Under the pieces are notes generated by a model that saw only the letters and a program-made list of their open reading frames with translations, did no database searches and had not been told where the DNA came from. Of a stretch of 64,000 nt of DNA, positions 47,218-58,749 are shown one piece after another. The DNA is from Scleromitrula shiraiana (Eukaryota; Ascomycota; Leotiomycetes; Helotiales; Sclerotiniaceae), in assembly GCA_028455995.1 (NCBI GenBank), contig JABELC010000004.1, positions 2,356,001-2,420,000 on the forward strand. Reading direction: 5' to 3'. The stretch's first letter is position 1, and each line of letters opens with the position of its first letter. The position numbers were made by a program, and so were the translations under genes.

Positions 47218-48617
47218 ATGGGATCAGCGGTCAATGTTCCCTCGGAGATCTCCACCGAAGAAGCCGCACTTCCGGGTAATGGCATAATCTCTAAATCTAA
47301 CGCAATCCGAGGCGCATCTTCTAAACTTTTCACGCCCCTCAGCATAGGAAACGGCACTCTGACCCTCTCGCACCGAATAATACTCGCCCCTCTAACACGC
47401 AATCGTGGAGTTCCCCTATCTCTCGACCCAACGACTAATCGCATATAGTTTCTCGATTCTCTCATCGCAAAGTACTACGCGCAACGCACCACGCCAGGCG
47501 GTCTTCTTATTACCGAAGGACTTCCCCCATCTATACAATGTAATGGCATGCCAGGAGTACCCGGACTATTTCACCCCTCGCAAGTCGACGGATGGAAGAA
47601 TGTCGTAGATACTGTTCATGCAAAAGGAGGGTTTGTATATGCTCAGCTATGGAATGCTGGACGATCATCTATTCCGCACCACACAGGAGGTAAAACAATA
47701 AGTGCTAGTGCGACACCTTTTGATGGGGATGAATTATACCCCTATCCACCGCCAGGGAGAACCGAGTAAGTTATGTATAGGGATTTTCCACCGGAGGCAT
47801 TGACTCATGAAGGGATAAAGAAGCAGATTGCGGATTGTGTGAGGAGTGCGAAATTGGCAATAGAGCAATGTGGATTTGATGGTGTGGAAGTAATGGGAGG
47901 AAACGGATATCTCCCAGAGCAATTTTTGAGCAGTACTGTTAATACAAGAACAGATGAATATGGTGGTACACCAGAAAACAGGTGTCGGTTTCTGTTGGAA
48001 GTGATAGAACAATTGGTAAATGCCATCGGAGAGAATAAGGTAGCCATCAGGCTGTCTCCTTTTGGAATGTATAATCAAGTCAAGGGGTCGGAAAGAGTGG
48101 AGACGTGGGGCCATCTCTGTAGAGAACTGAAGAGGAAGCATAACTTGAGTTACGTGCATTTTATCGAGCCAAGATATGAGCAAGTATTCATTTTGGAAGA
48201 GAAGAACAAGTGGAAGAACATTCCTCTCAATATTGATTTGCGAACTAGGAACTGAGGATTAATATGCAGTTTTTGCATCCTGGGGATTCGAAAACGTAGA
48301 TCTCAAGATGTTTAGAGATATATTTAAAGATACTCCATTCATATCTGCTGGAGGATGGAATGACAAAAACTCATGGGGTGTGCTAGAAGATGAAAGTTAC
48401 GATGCACTCGCCATAGGCAGATGGTTCATAAGCAACCCTGATTTAGTTGAAAGGTAAGTTACATATCGTGCATGCTAAGAAACCGTTCTGACAATGGCAC
48501 AGATTCAAGAGAGATTTGCCGATGAACGAATATGATAGATCGAGATTTTATAGACCTTTCCCGGATCCGGAAGTAGGTTATACAGATTATCCCACATATG
48601 AGGAGATGTTGAATTGA
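47218..48617 (+). pseudogene. Old-yellow-enzyme family flavin oxidoreductase with in-frame stops
   Basis: Reads as an FMN-dependent NADPH dehydrogenase (OYE family): KLFTPLSIGNGTLTLSHRII, APLTRNRGVPL, AKYYAQRTTPGGLLITEG, GFVYAQLWNAGRSSIPHHTG, CGFDGVEVMGGNGYLPEQFL, NTRTDEYGGTPENRCRFLLE, FISAGGWNDK and ALAIGRWFISNPDLVER, ending YEEMLN at TGA 48615-48617. The active-site pattern of the family has His-x2-Asn where this copy has MGGN, so Gly replaces His. TAG at 47446-47448 replaces a conserved Trp codon, and TAA at 47767-47769 breaks the frame before VMYRDF; both fit single transitions. The frame is otherwise unbroken until about 48200-48275, where either an intron with unclear ends or a further lesion lies. 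A clean intron follows at 48454-48502. Unlike the MFS relic, decay is slight and may be recent. Confidence 0.8.
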
Positions 48618-48804
48618 AGGCATAAAGATGAAAATTCGGGTGTATGAAATTAATGTTTGTGTGTATGTAATGCCGCCATTATTACCAGCCATCTAATGTT
48701 GTGGTATTGACCACATTGTTGCGGGATGTAAGGAGGAATTGAGCAATGAACTGCTGCTTGAGATCACATAACCTCCTTGAACCCGAGAACTCCAATTAAA
48801 AATA

Positions 48805-51592
48805 TCAGCTTTCCTTAGCCGTAACGAAATCCACTGTGGGTATTATGTCATTCTCGATCCGCTGCGGTGCGTCTCCAATTTCCCCCTGACTCATGATAAC
48901 ATCCGAAGTAGTCTGTGTTGAATTTGGTAGTTCTTCATTTTGACTTTCTTCTTCTCCATCTTTGCCAAATATGTAGCTTTCCAGACGATTGTAAGTTGGT
49001 TCAAGTTCGTCATTGAAGAAAACTGTATCAAAAGAATCTTCGACTTCTTCGCTATCAAGATTTTTCTTAGCAACCTCCATTTTAGCTTGTATTTCGTCTC
49101 CACTGTCACTTCCTCGGCTCTCTAAACGTAGCTGCAAATCAGAAATATGCGGAGGGTTCAGTAGAATGAAACGTGAAGAGAACCCTGTATCTTTGAGTTG
49201 CTGTATACCCTGTAGCGCAGTGTTAATTAATGACCAAACAGGGAGCGTTTTTAACATGAAAGCTTACCCCAATTTCCATTTTAATAACAGGTATTCTATC
49301 CTGAGCAATTATTTCTTCTACCACTTTCCTCCTAGTGCCATAGTCATATCCATTCAAGTGACTATGCTGCAAAAACTCGTCACCGTCTCGTATGCTATTG
49401 TATTCTTCCTTGCTCACAAAGAAATATTCCTGCCCATGGACCTCATCTTGTTTTGGCGGGCGAGTTGTATGTGTGATCACTTTGCTGAAAACTTTCTTAT
49501 GCTTTTCCGTAAGTAAATTTATAACTGATCCCTTGCCAACGCCGCCAGGTCCTGATATCACAATCGGTCGGCGATCGCTCGGGAAATTAGGTTCCTCCCC
49601 GTCAAGATCATCGTCGCCTACAACAGCTGTCTCTTCGGATCTCATGTCATCCTTAAAAATTTCATCGATGCTATCGGAACGTTCGATTTTATCAAACGCG
49701 ACAAGTTTTGTGGCACTAGCAATCCGCAACGCCCTCCAACACTTACTCGATTTAGCCTCAATAGCCACGTTCTTTGATTCCTCGTCACGAGCCATATCGA
49801 TGTTCATATCGTCAAGTTCAATCTTACTTTTGAAGCTTTTAATGGAAGGTAATTGATACCGCTCTGTCTTTTTGAGTCGTTCTAAACCACTTTGGACGTC
49901 GTTCTCAGCCAAAAATTTGAGATCTAGAGATCCTAGAGGGTTCGGCCGTAGTCGTTTGTTCATCGTCACTTTACGTGCGGAAGTTTTTGCGGCAACATAG
50001 TCTTTGGGGGAAACACTTGGTCTGGCAATAGAAGGACAATTCTCGATCTTCCAACGAGCCCAATTCTTGTCTCTGGACAGCACCGTCTCTACCATACGAT
50101 AGAAGAAAGCACCATCCGACCCTTGCCTTAGATAATCTGCTATTGATCTTTTCATATCTAGAGACCATTTGGTCTATCATCGTATTAGCTTGTAAATTAC
50201 TGGAGCAATGCGAAAAGAGGGCAACGTACATCTTCCTCGCTAAGAGTCTGATCTGCATACATGACTGACTTGTTTAAATTATCCGGCAGAGCCCTTGCAA
50301 GCTTCTCCTTTGCTTTGGTGCTCAGTGAGAGAAGAAAATCCATTATAATCAAAATCTGAACTAAAATGTGCCTTCGAAATGACAAATCACTGATCTTTTT
50401 CAGTCAAGTTAGCTTTGGAGGCTTCAAATGAAGAGCTTAACAACATACCTCCAATTCAAATAAATCTCTACTAGTAAGATATTTGGGGTTGAAAGAATTA
50501 GCTAGATCGTCATCACTTTGACCACGCTTCCTTTTTGTTCCTCTTTTGCTGTCATCCGCAGTCCTTGCAGCTGATCTTCCTGAACTTTCATGCTGCACAG
50601 ATTTGAACATAGCCATCGTAGCTTCGAGACCTTTTTTGAATTCAACAAAATGTTGCGCATCAAAAAGCTTCTTCGGTTGACTAAAGCTCTGCTGTAACGA
50701 CCAGAATATTGGGTAAAATTCATCCGGCTTCATTGGTGGTTCACGCTTAGTAGATGATATCAATCCTTTGCCATCATCTGATGGCTTTGGTGTGCTTGTT
50801 CGCCCATTCACGAGATCCTTAGCAGTTGAGGGCGTTGCTTTTGAATTGTTATCGGAGTCGACTTCCATGTTCTCCGTATCTGCCACGTTAGGTAGCAAAT
50901 CGAAAGACGTAACATTTTCGACATGATATTCGCCACGAAGGTTAACAGAACTTTTGTCTCCGAGAGGAAAGCTTTGAAACATGAAAATAAACACACGACC
51001 GCAAAATGCTGTGTCTTCGGCTCTCGATAGTCGTCGTAAAAGCTCATTGCAGCTTCTCAGGATAACCAAATTCTTCTGCGCGAAATGCTTTGCCGTGATC
51101 TTTTCGCGCCGTGACTCAAGGTAATCGAAGAGTTTTCGACATCCAGCTATTGTTTGACTATCTAGTAATTCCTCAACGAGCCAAAATAGAAGTGCCGGTT
51201 CGCATCGTTCGTTATCGGATAATATAGATATGATATCGAGGAGGTTCCATAACTTGACAAAGGAAGGGGATTCAATTGATGTAGATGCCTATAGGTCGTC
51301 AGAGTGTGTCCACCGCTGGTACTGGCACATAGCTTACCAGTAAGTTGTTGAAGGTATCTCGAACAGCTGTTTCGACGATCGCATATTGGCTACGTTTCTT
51401 TGCTTCTAAAGTGGTCGCATCGCCGAATATTCGATCGACTCTCTCTAGCATATCCCCAAGATCCGTCTTGTTCAATGGCGGCTCTACCGTGTACACTTGC
51501 TTTGCCAATTCAGCCCTCCCAAGCATCTCCAACAATAATTGCGCCGATGCATCCACAGCAGCTAAACCATGACCCTCCATGCTGACAGCCAT
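48805..51592 (-). CDS. hpr1: THO complex subunit 1 (Hpr1/THOC1) fused to a guanylate-kinase domain
   Basis: THO couples transcription elongation to mRNA packaging and export in the nucleus. Exons 51338-51592, 50449-51288, 50230-50394, 49268-50173 and 48805-49209 all join in phase 0 and give 856 residues. THOC1 features: KLWNLLDIISILSDNERCEP, LRSCNELLRRLSRAEDTAFC, FYPIFWSLQQSFSQPKKLFD, FRRHILVQILIIMDFLLSL, SEEDTKWSLDMK, YRMVETVLSRDKNWARWK and LRPNPLGSLDLKFL. After an acidic linker a full guanylate-kinase-like domain follows from about residue 620: VISGPGGVGKGSVINLL (P-loop at 628), THTTRPPKQDEVHGQEYFF, EFLQHSHLNGYDYGT, KMEIGGIQQLKDTG, FILLNPPHISDLQLRLESRG and TVFFNDELEPTYNRLESYIF. Exon 4 alone codes both the THOC1 end and the P-loop, so the fusion is not made by exon choice. 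The head start faces Aquarius across 265 bases. Confidence 0.85.
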
Positions 51593-51857
51593 ACCACGTT
51601 ATATGTCTCCACGAGCCTTTCCCTTCGCATCGGCGCAGGAGAGGATTTTTGGTTAATGAATTAATTGTCGCGTAAGTGTTGTTGAAGAAAGAAAGCTTGT
51701 ATAGCTTGAAAGTTATCGCATTGATAACCGCGCTTATCATCACGTGGACCCCTAGCTCTCGAAAATAATTTGGATTATTATTACAGCATCATTTACACGC
51801 GACCAAATATCAGAGACGCGCGCAGTGAGAACTGCCTGTCAAAAATAACTTTCAATT
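51593..51857. promoter_or_regulatory. Bidirectional promoter between THO1 and Aquarius
   Basis: Only 265 bases separate the two start codons, which point away from each other. The region is of ordinary composition and must hold both promoters and 5' leaders. Both proteins act on nascent pre-mRNA, so common regulation is plausible. No specific factor site was identified. Confidence 0.6.
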
Positions 51858-54800
51858 ATGGCTCCGAGGAAAGGGAGAGGTCAAGGGAACACTATACCAG
51901 AGAGTGTAGAGATTCCTCCGGCAGACAATGTACAGAACGAAAACGAAACTCAGTTTGCGCAACTGGCCGCAAAACATTGGCTGAAGCCTTCGAAGAAATC
52001 CGTCAAAGTCAAGGTCAAGCAGGACGTTTTAAAGAAAGAAATATGGGACGTTCTGGAACAAGAAAACTTCCCATTTAGATCCCTCCTAGAACTGGAGAAT
52101 CTGCATATACTGGAGAAGTACGTTGATGGAGTTTTAACACGGGTCACTTTACTGATCTTGATCTAGTTACCTTTGGCCGGGTTATTCTGAGGATGCTTCA
52201 AATTTTCATATTCTCCTTATAGTTCTGATTGCGAACGTTAAGACTAGAGAACATTTACCTGTCTGGGGTGAGCATTAACAATTAATATTTGAGAACTTGC
52301 GCTGATTACCACAGATGTATTTGCAGATAACTCCTCCGGCTTCTCGACCCTGTTCCGACGAATTTTATTCATGACCTTGGACACTACACTTTCTGTGATT
52401 ATCAGAACACATTTGCTATCATTTATTATCAGTGCTTTTCAATCATTGGACAACGGGATAGTAAGGAAAGAATGTGCGCCTCTGGTGTCAATATCGATAT
52501 GGCACAACATTTCCAGCGAGCAGAAACGGGAGAAGATACTCGATTATACCGTGCAGTTAAAGAAAGCTTGGAGGGCAGCGGCAAAGCGTTATGATGCAGC
52601 TGACGAGGCTACAAAAGCTCGGCTTCGATTTGAGCGTTCATGGCTTTTTACGTTGATATTAGACTTTTTTAATCAGCTCTATGGCGAAAATGTTAAAGCT
52701 GGTATGCAGAAACAACCTCTTGTGAAACTCTGTATACTGACAACCCGAACAGAAAATGTACAATACTGTGAGAGATTTATAGAATTTTTATCGGATCTTC
52801 AAAGTCAACTTCCAACTAGAAGATATGTGAACACTCTGCTACAAGATCTTCACACCTTCCCAGTTATCAGACTATCCCCAGTGTTCAATGATGAGGAGAA
52901 TGGGCTGTTGCGGGATCTCTATGCACTCTTTAAGCATTATACATATTTCTCGATCGATGACCATACAGGTGCTCAACATAGCCGCACTGAAGCATACGAG
53001 CGACATTGCACAACATTAGCCACATTACAAAGAACTGCACTCAAGCATTTTAAGGATAAGCTCACCATCTTAGCTCTGTCTAACTATTCTTCTATTGATA
53101 AACGGACGGAGCTTGAAGGCCATTTGGAATCTCTTACGGATGCTGAGATGAGCGAGCTTTGCAATTTGCTTGACTTGCGAACGTCTTATCCACCCTCAAC
53201 GAAAGTCGTTCCCGATCGCCAATGTCTCACCGAGATACTGCTATCAACACATGAAAAGCATAAAACATTTCAGGAGACTGCACGTGATCTGAGTATCCTT
53301 CCAACGGAGAACACCCTTTTCGAGCGGACATTGCTAAGAAATGACGGCTATGATGGATCTCAACCCTTAGCCATTCCGAAGCTTAATCTACAGTACCTGA
53401 CAGTTGGAGACTTTTTATGGCGCTCATTTATCTTACATAGATGCGAGTCATTTTATGAGATTAGAAAGGACGTTGAGGATGCCATCAAACGACTTCGGCC
53501 AGCTACTGGCCGAACAGGTCAAACTACCTTTGAGGGGTTCGCAAAAATGGCATTACCGATCACCAGGCCTTCGTAGGTTTTCTTATATCACTATTTCAGA
53601 CTATTGCTAACTAGTTCAAGTATTCTTGAGGTCGTTCCTCCTCCTGTCGGAGACGATAAACCAGCTGTCGTTCGAGCTGAGGTAACAATCGATGTTACTC
53701 GCTTGGCCGAGAATGTTCGCCGAGAATGGGACTCCCTAAGACCCGACGATACAATTTTCCTAATGTCGGTGAAAGCTCCTGATGATTCAACTACGATGAC
53801 GAACGGTGGCTCAACTCCTTCCGACGCGCATAAGATAGGGCTGAGGTATCTTCGTTCGGCCGAAATCGTTCAAGTTTTAGATGATCGAGGACGGTCATTA
53901 ATGAACTACAATGGTCAAGTCAATGGCAATGCGCGCGCTGGATCGCGACGACTTCAGTTAAAACTTGACGCGGCTATGTATAAAGAAGATAAGGATCGAG
54001 CTGATAAAGGCAAGCTAGACATTTATGAAACAATGAATGTTATAGTTCGTCGTCAGGCACGAGAGAATAATTTCAAACCTATTCTCGAATCAATTCGGAG
54101 TCTCACACTATCAGATGTTCCATTGGCTTCTTGGCTACATGAAGTCTTCCTTGGGTATGGTGATCCTGCTGGCGCCACCTACACCCACTTGTCGAACCAG
54201 CTCAAAAAAGTAGACTATAGAGATACATTCCTGGATTGGCAACATCTTGTCGAAAGTCTACCAGGTAAGACCGTTGAGCCAAGCGACGATGTAACCGGCA
54301 GCTTTGGACCGCCTTACGTACTGCAGACTGCGCCAAAAGCTACCGAGACACCAGCAAGACCAACAAAGAAACGGAGGAGAGATGCAGAGCCTGCACCTCA
54401 GATCGAGCCGCAAGCCATTCAAGTGTCTTCTTACAAGCCTCCGAGTACAGGGCCATATCCTATGGATGCTCCTAAACTGAATCAAGTTCGATTTACACCT
54501 GCCCAAGTTGAGGCAATTATTTCTGGAACCCAGCCTGGTCTGACCGTTATAGTTGGCCCTCCAGGAACAGGAAAGACAGATGTCGCAACACAGATCATCA
54601 ACAATTTATATCACAATTTCCCGAACCAACGAACACTTTTAATTGCACATAGCAATCAGGCTCTCAATCAACTTTTCCAGAAGATAGTCGCATTGGATAT
54701 TGATGAAAGACATCTTTTACGACTAGGGCATGGCGAGGAGGAGCTAGATACTGAGTCTAATTTCAGTAAACATGGACGTGTGGAATCATTCCTCGAAAAT

Positions 54801-56426
54801 CGAGATGGTTATCTCAGGGAAGTCGATCGTCTTGCTGCCAATTTCGGTGCCCCGGGTGCTCATGGAAGCTCCGCGGAGACTGCTGGATACTTCAACTCGG
54901 TCTATGTTGAGCCAGCATGGACGAGGTTTCAAGAGTTTGTTAAATTACCCGAGTCTACTCCCGAGTCAATTGTCTCGGCATTCCCATTTCACTATTATTT
55001 CTCGAATGCCCCCCAACCACTCTTTCCTACAAATTCTGAAAAAGATGTTATCATTGATATTGCCAACGGATGTTATCATCATATTACCAAGATCTTCACG
55101 GAACTCGAAGATGTCCGCCCATTTGAAATCTTAAGGCGTGATCGGGACAAAGCTAACTACCTTCTTACAAACGAAGCTCGAATTATTGCGATGACCTCCA
55201 CTCATGCCGCCATGAGAAGACGTGAAATATCTTCACTTGGCTTCCACTATGATAACGTTGTTATGGAAGAAGCTGCTCAGATTACTGAGATCGAGAATTT
55301 CATACCGATGGCATTACAAAACCACAAAAGTGGTGGAACTCTTCTACAACGCGTTGTTCTATGTGGTGATCACTACCAGAACTCTCCTGTTATTCAAAAC
55401 CTTGCATTCCGTCACTATGCAAACCTTGAGCAATCACTGTTCTCCCGCCTAGTTCGTCTCGGCGTCCCAACTATCAATCTGGATCAACAGGGTCGTGCTC
55501 GTCCATCCATTGCTTCTCTATATTCATGGCGTTACAAAAATCTCGGCAATCTTCCTATTGTCACCACTTCTCCCGAATATCTTACCGCAAATGCAGGTTT
55601 CAAATATGACTACCAATTCATCCAAGTCCCTGACTATCGAGGCAAGGGCGAATCAGAACCAACTCCTCATTTCATTCAGAATCTGGGCGAGGCAGAATAT
55701 GCAGTTGCTATCTATCAATATATGAGATTGCTTGGATATCCAGCCTCAAAGATTAGCATTCTGACTACATATGCTGGTCAACGTGCGCTAATCAAGGATG
55801 TATTGTCTCATCGATGCGCCAGGAACTCGTTATTTGGTCTCCCAAAAATAGTCACAACAGTGGACAAATACCAGGGCGAACAGAATGATTGTAAGTTTCC
55901 CGGCCGAACGTTCCTCCACACAATAACTAATTGCAATCTAGATGTGATCCTCTCTTTAACTCGCACATCCCGTGTTGGTTACCTTCGTGATATCCGACGT
56001 CTCACAGTAGCCCTCTCCCGTGCTCGTCTTGGTCTGTATGTTCTCGGTCGAAGAGAAGTCTTCGAATCGTGTTTCGAACTAAAGCAGGCTTTTGATTTGT
56101 TGTTGCAGAGAGAGGATAAGTTAATGCTTGTTACTGGGGAGTTATGGCCAAGTCAGCGGGTGTTAAGTGAGGAGGAAGGGCTGGATAGTGTACAAGGCGA
56201 GACACCGATGGAGGGAGTGGAACATTTAGGTCAATACGTTTTTGAAATGACTAAGTCGAAAGTGGAGCAATTGAGAGCGGAGAGAGGGTTGCCTCCTGCC
56301 GAGGGGTTATTAGAGATTCAGGAGGGGGTGGAGGTACTTGAGCAAGAGGGTGGAAATGGGAATGCTGAGGAACAAGAGATCATGGGTTTTGAGGCTGAGG
56401 AGCTGCATGATGATGATGTGGAGTGA
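51858..56426 (+). CDS. cwf11: Intron-binding protein Aquarius (Cwf11), SF1 RNA helicase of the spliceosome
   Basis: Aquarius binds the intron upstream of the branch point and helps remodel the spliceosome. Exons 51858-52117, 52167-52267, 52315-53572, 53615-55890 and 55942-56426 give 1,459 residues, close to the family length. The N-terminus is basic (MAPRKGRGQG). The Aquarius N-terminal helical region reads NYLWPGYSEDASNFHILLIV, WDVFADNSSGFSTLFRRILF, then LTVGDFLWRSFILHRCESFY and EDAIKRLRPA. The helicase core has the Walker A GPPGTGKTD at about residue 854, LIAHSNQALNQLFQKI, a Walker B variant VVMEEAAQITEIENF near 1088 (EEAA instead of DEAD), CGDHYQNSP, INLDQQGRARPSIASLY, ILTTYAGQRALIKDVL, VDKYQGEQND|YVILSLTRTS and RLTVALSRARLGLYVLG. 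The C-terminus is an acidic disordered tail. Confidence 0.93.
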
Positions 56427-58749
56427 ATTGAAAATTAATACTATGCATGCGTCCCCGATACAACAGGAAAGAAACGTGGCAAGAGGGTTGCTGGAATTGG
56501 GGTTTTCTTTATTATGGATATGATAACTCGGCACTATATAATGATTCATCATGATACTTGCAAGGTCTACCTTTGTAGTAGTAGTAATGCGCGTTCGAAG
56601 AAGAAGAAGAAGAAGAAGAAGAAAAAGAAGAAAGAATGATACCAAAGTCAAACTATATCTTTTTATACCTCCTTTGGCTTCCATGATGTGATGCATAAGA
56701 CTCTACATTGAAATGCGGTGCTCATTCACTTCAAGTCGCGGGTTAACGAAAAGATCAACATACATGAATTTCGATATTCTCCATGGTAAAAGCTTGAAGT
56801 GAAGTCTATACGATTTGGCTGACAACAGGACAATAACATGTCGTCTTGTTGCATATTTTAATGTCTTAATATGTTGCGAATGTAATACTTAACGGAGTTA
56901 CTATCATGAGCTGTTGATGAGATGAGCATGCGAACTATCATTCAAACATTAATCACTTTACTACTCGAATTTTCAGTTGTCATACATATTCACCTACACA
57001 CCTACTTCGGCATAGACTATTGCATGTTATAAGTATTTACCTTGATGACTAGGGGTTTTTCTCTTATTGACAACGAAACGATGTGTAATGGCGTTCTTAT
57101 GATGTTTAGTATGGATTGAGATATACAAACCTGCCCATCAAATTGGCTCTCAGATTTTAATTCTTTCCTCACTGGCAGTAAATAGCTAGACCATGATAGG
57201 ATCACATCTGTAAATCACATTCTTAAAGTTCGACACCTGTCTATCTAATCCATTCAATTAATCTCAATTCATTCATTATTCATTCACTAGCAAAAGTGCA
57301 TACTACACAATAGTCTTAACCAGACACTTTTACTTGACTGGCATGGCATGGCTTCTCTTAAATTATGTAATATGCATTGCACATCTTAATATTGATATCT
57401 TACCTATAACGTTTTTCTAATATATCTATCTGCCTCTAGCTAAGCCCCTGTCGTATTCAGGTATCGCTCGCCATAATAAGCTACTATAACTTCAACAATC
57501 TAATATACCCCCCCCCGCGTCATTTCAATCAGTCACTAAGTATCTCGCATATCTTAATCCATTGGCATTTTCCATCTTACATCTCGCATACGCCGGGCCG
57601 ACCATGAACATATGTTCAGACGAACTATAATTGAGGCTATATATAATCTAGATCTCATTATGGTCATAATTACCGCTCGGAAGAGAACGGATTACGTTCC
57701 GCCGAAGCTGGATAATCAATAGAATAGGCAAAGCATGGCAAGATGGGAAGAGAGGAGTACAAGAGCTCTCACCGACTTGTTTTTTCCATGTGGTGAGGTT
57801 GGGTCTTGGTCGCGTGGTGTGGATGTTAGGGCATAGTAGTACTTGTATTATAGCTTTGGGGCACGACTTGACTCTGCTGGATTGGACTGATACGAGACTA
57901 TTTCATACGTAACGATGAAGTTGGGTCGCCATATGGGAACCTGTTAATGTTGGAGTTCGGCTAAGACATACGCAACGGATGTTTATGTGGGGTGAAGTTG
58001 CAATGAGAAGGTCATGGTGAGGGCGTTTGACGGGCCATGTGGGTTAACTCGAGTCCTTGCACTGCAGATTTTGCATTGAGGTCAGTGGTTTTCATGTCAT
58101 GATGTAGTGGAGGAAACTAAATGATAATGGAAACGAGATGCTGTTAGTATGATGTGGCAGCCGGACAGAAGGATAATCCGGAAACAAATAGAAAGGTGGT
58201 TCGGAGATGTAAGTCATTGACATTAGTGATTAGTGGTTGTGTACTATATAGAATTGTGGTATTATTGGCTTTTCAACCAATAGGAACGGAAGAGCAAAGA
58301 CGAGCTGCCGCTGATATCTGTAGGGCAAGGTGGTACCGTGACTGTGACGACGTACAGCTGCTGCTAGTAAAGCAACTCAGCCGTCGTGTTGATGTTGGAC
58401 TGGATATTATTGTTCTCTTCACCAACAGATGGCATCGTTTCTTGCATCCTGCCCGATGCCGAATTTCTCTACTTTGAACTCACCCATTCATGCTACCTGA
58501 TCATCCATTTCGACGATGTGTTGATACATCTTGGTAGCACACGACGCCGTAACTAGGGGCCTCGAGGCGAGACTGAAACTTTCCCGTCTACGTAGATATG
58601 TTGTGCTGCATTTGGTCGTTTAGGATAGGATATGTAGAGCATATACACAAGTATATTAAAGGTATGGTTGACAGCTGTTTGTGACGAGCTAGAAATCTAC
58701 CCGCAATGGAGAGTAACGTACAAGAAAGCAATGAGGCTCTTGTCTCTTT
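56427..58749. other. Intergenic region downstream of Aquarius
   Basis: About 2.3 kb. It holds a GAA array at about 56597-56630, a C run in ACCCCCCCCCGCG near 57510 and otherwise ordinary sequence. A 107-residue frame at 58154-58477 has no ATG start and no motif. Confidence 0.5.

Noticed and set aside
47446..47769. Programmed stop-codon read-through in the old-yellow-enzyme gene
   Set aside because: Neither stop is followed by the CTA-type read-through context known in fungi (the TAG is followed by TTT and the TAA by GTT), and the gene has a further unclear join downstream. Pseudogene is simpler.
58154..58477. 107-codon frame on the plus strand downstream of Aquarius
   Set aside because: It has no ATG start and no recognisable motif; the composition is like the surrounding intergenic DNA.
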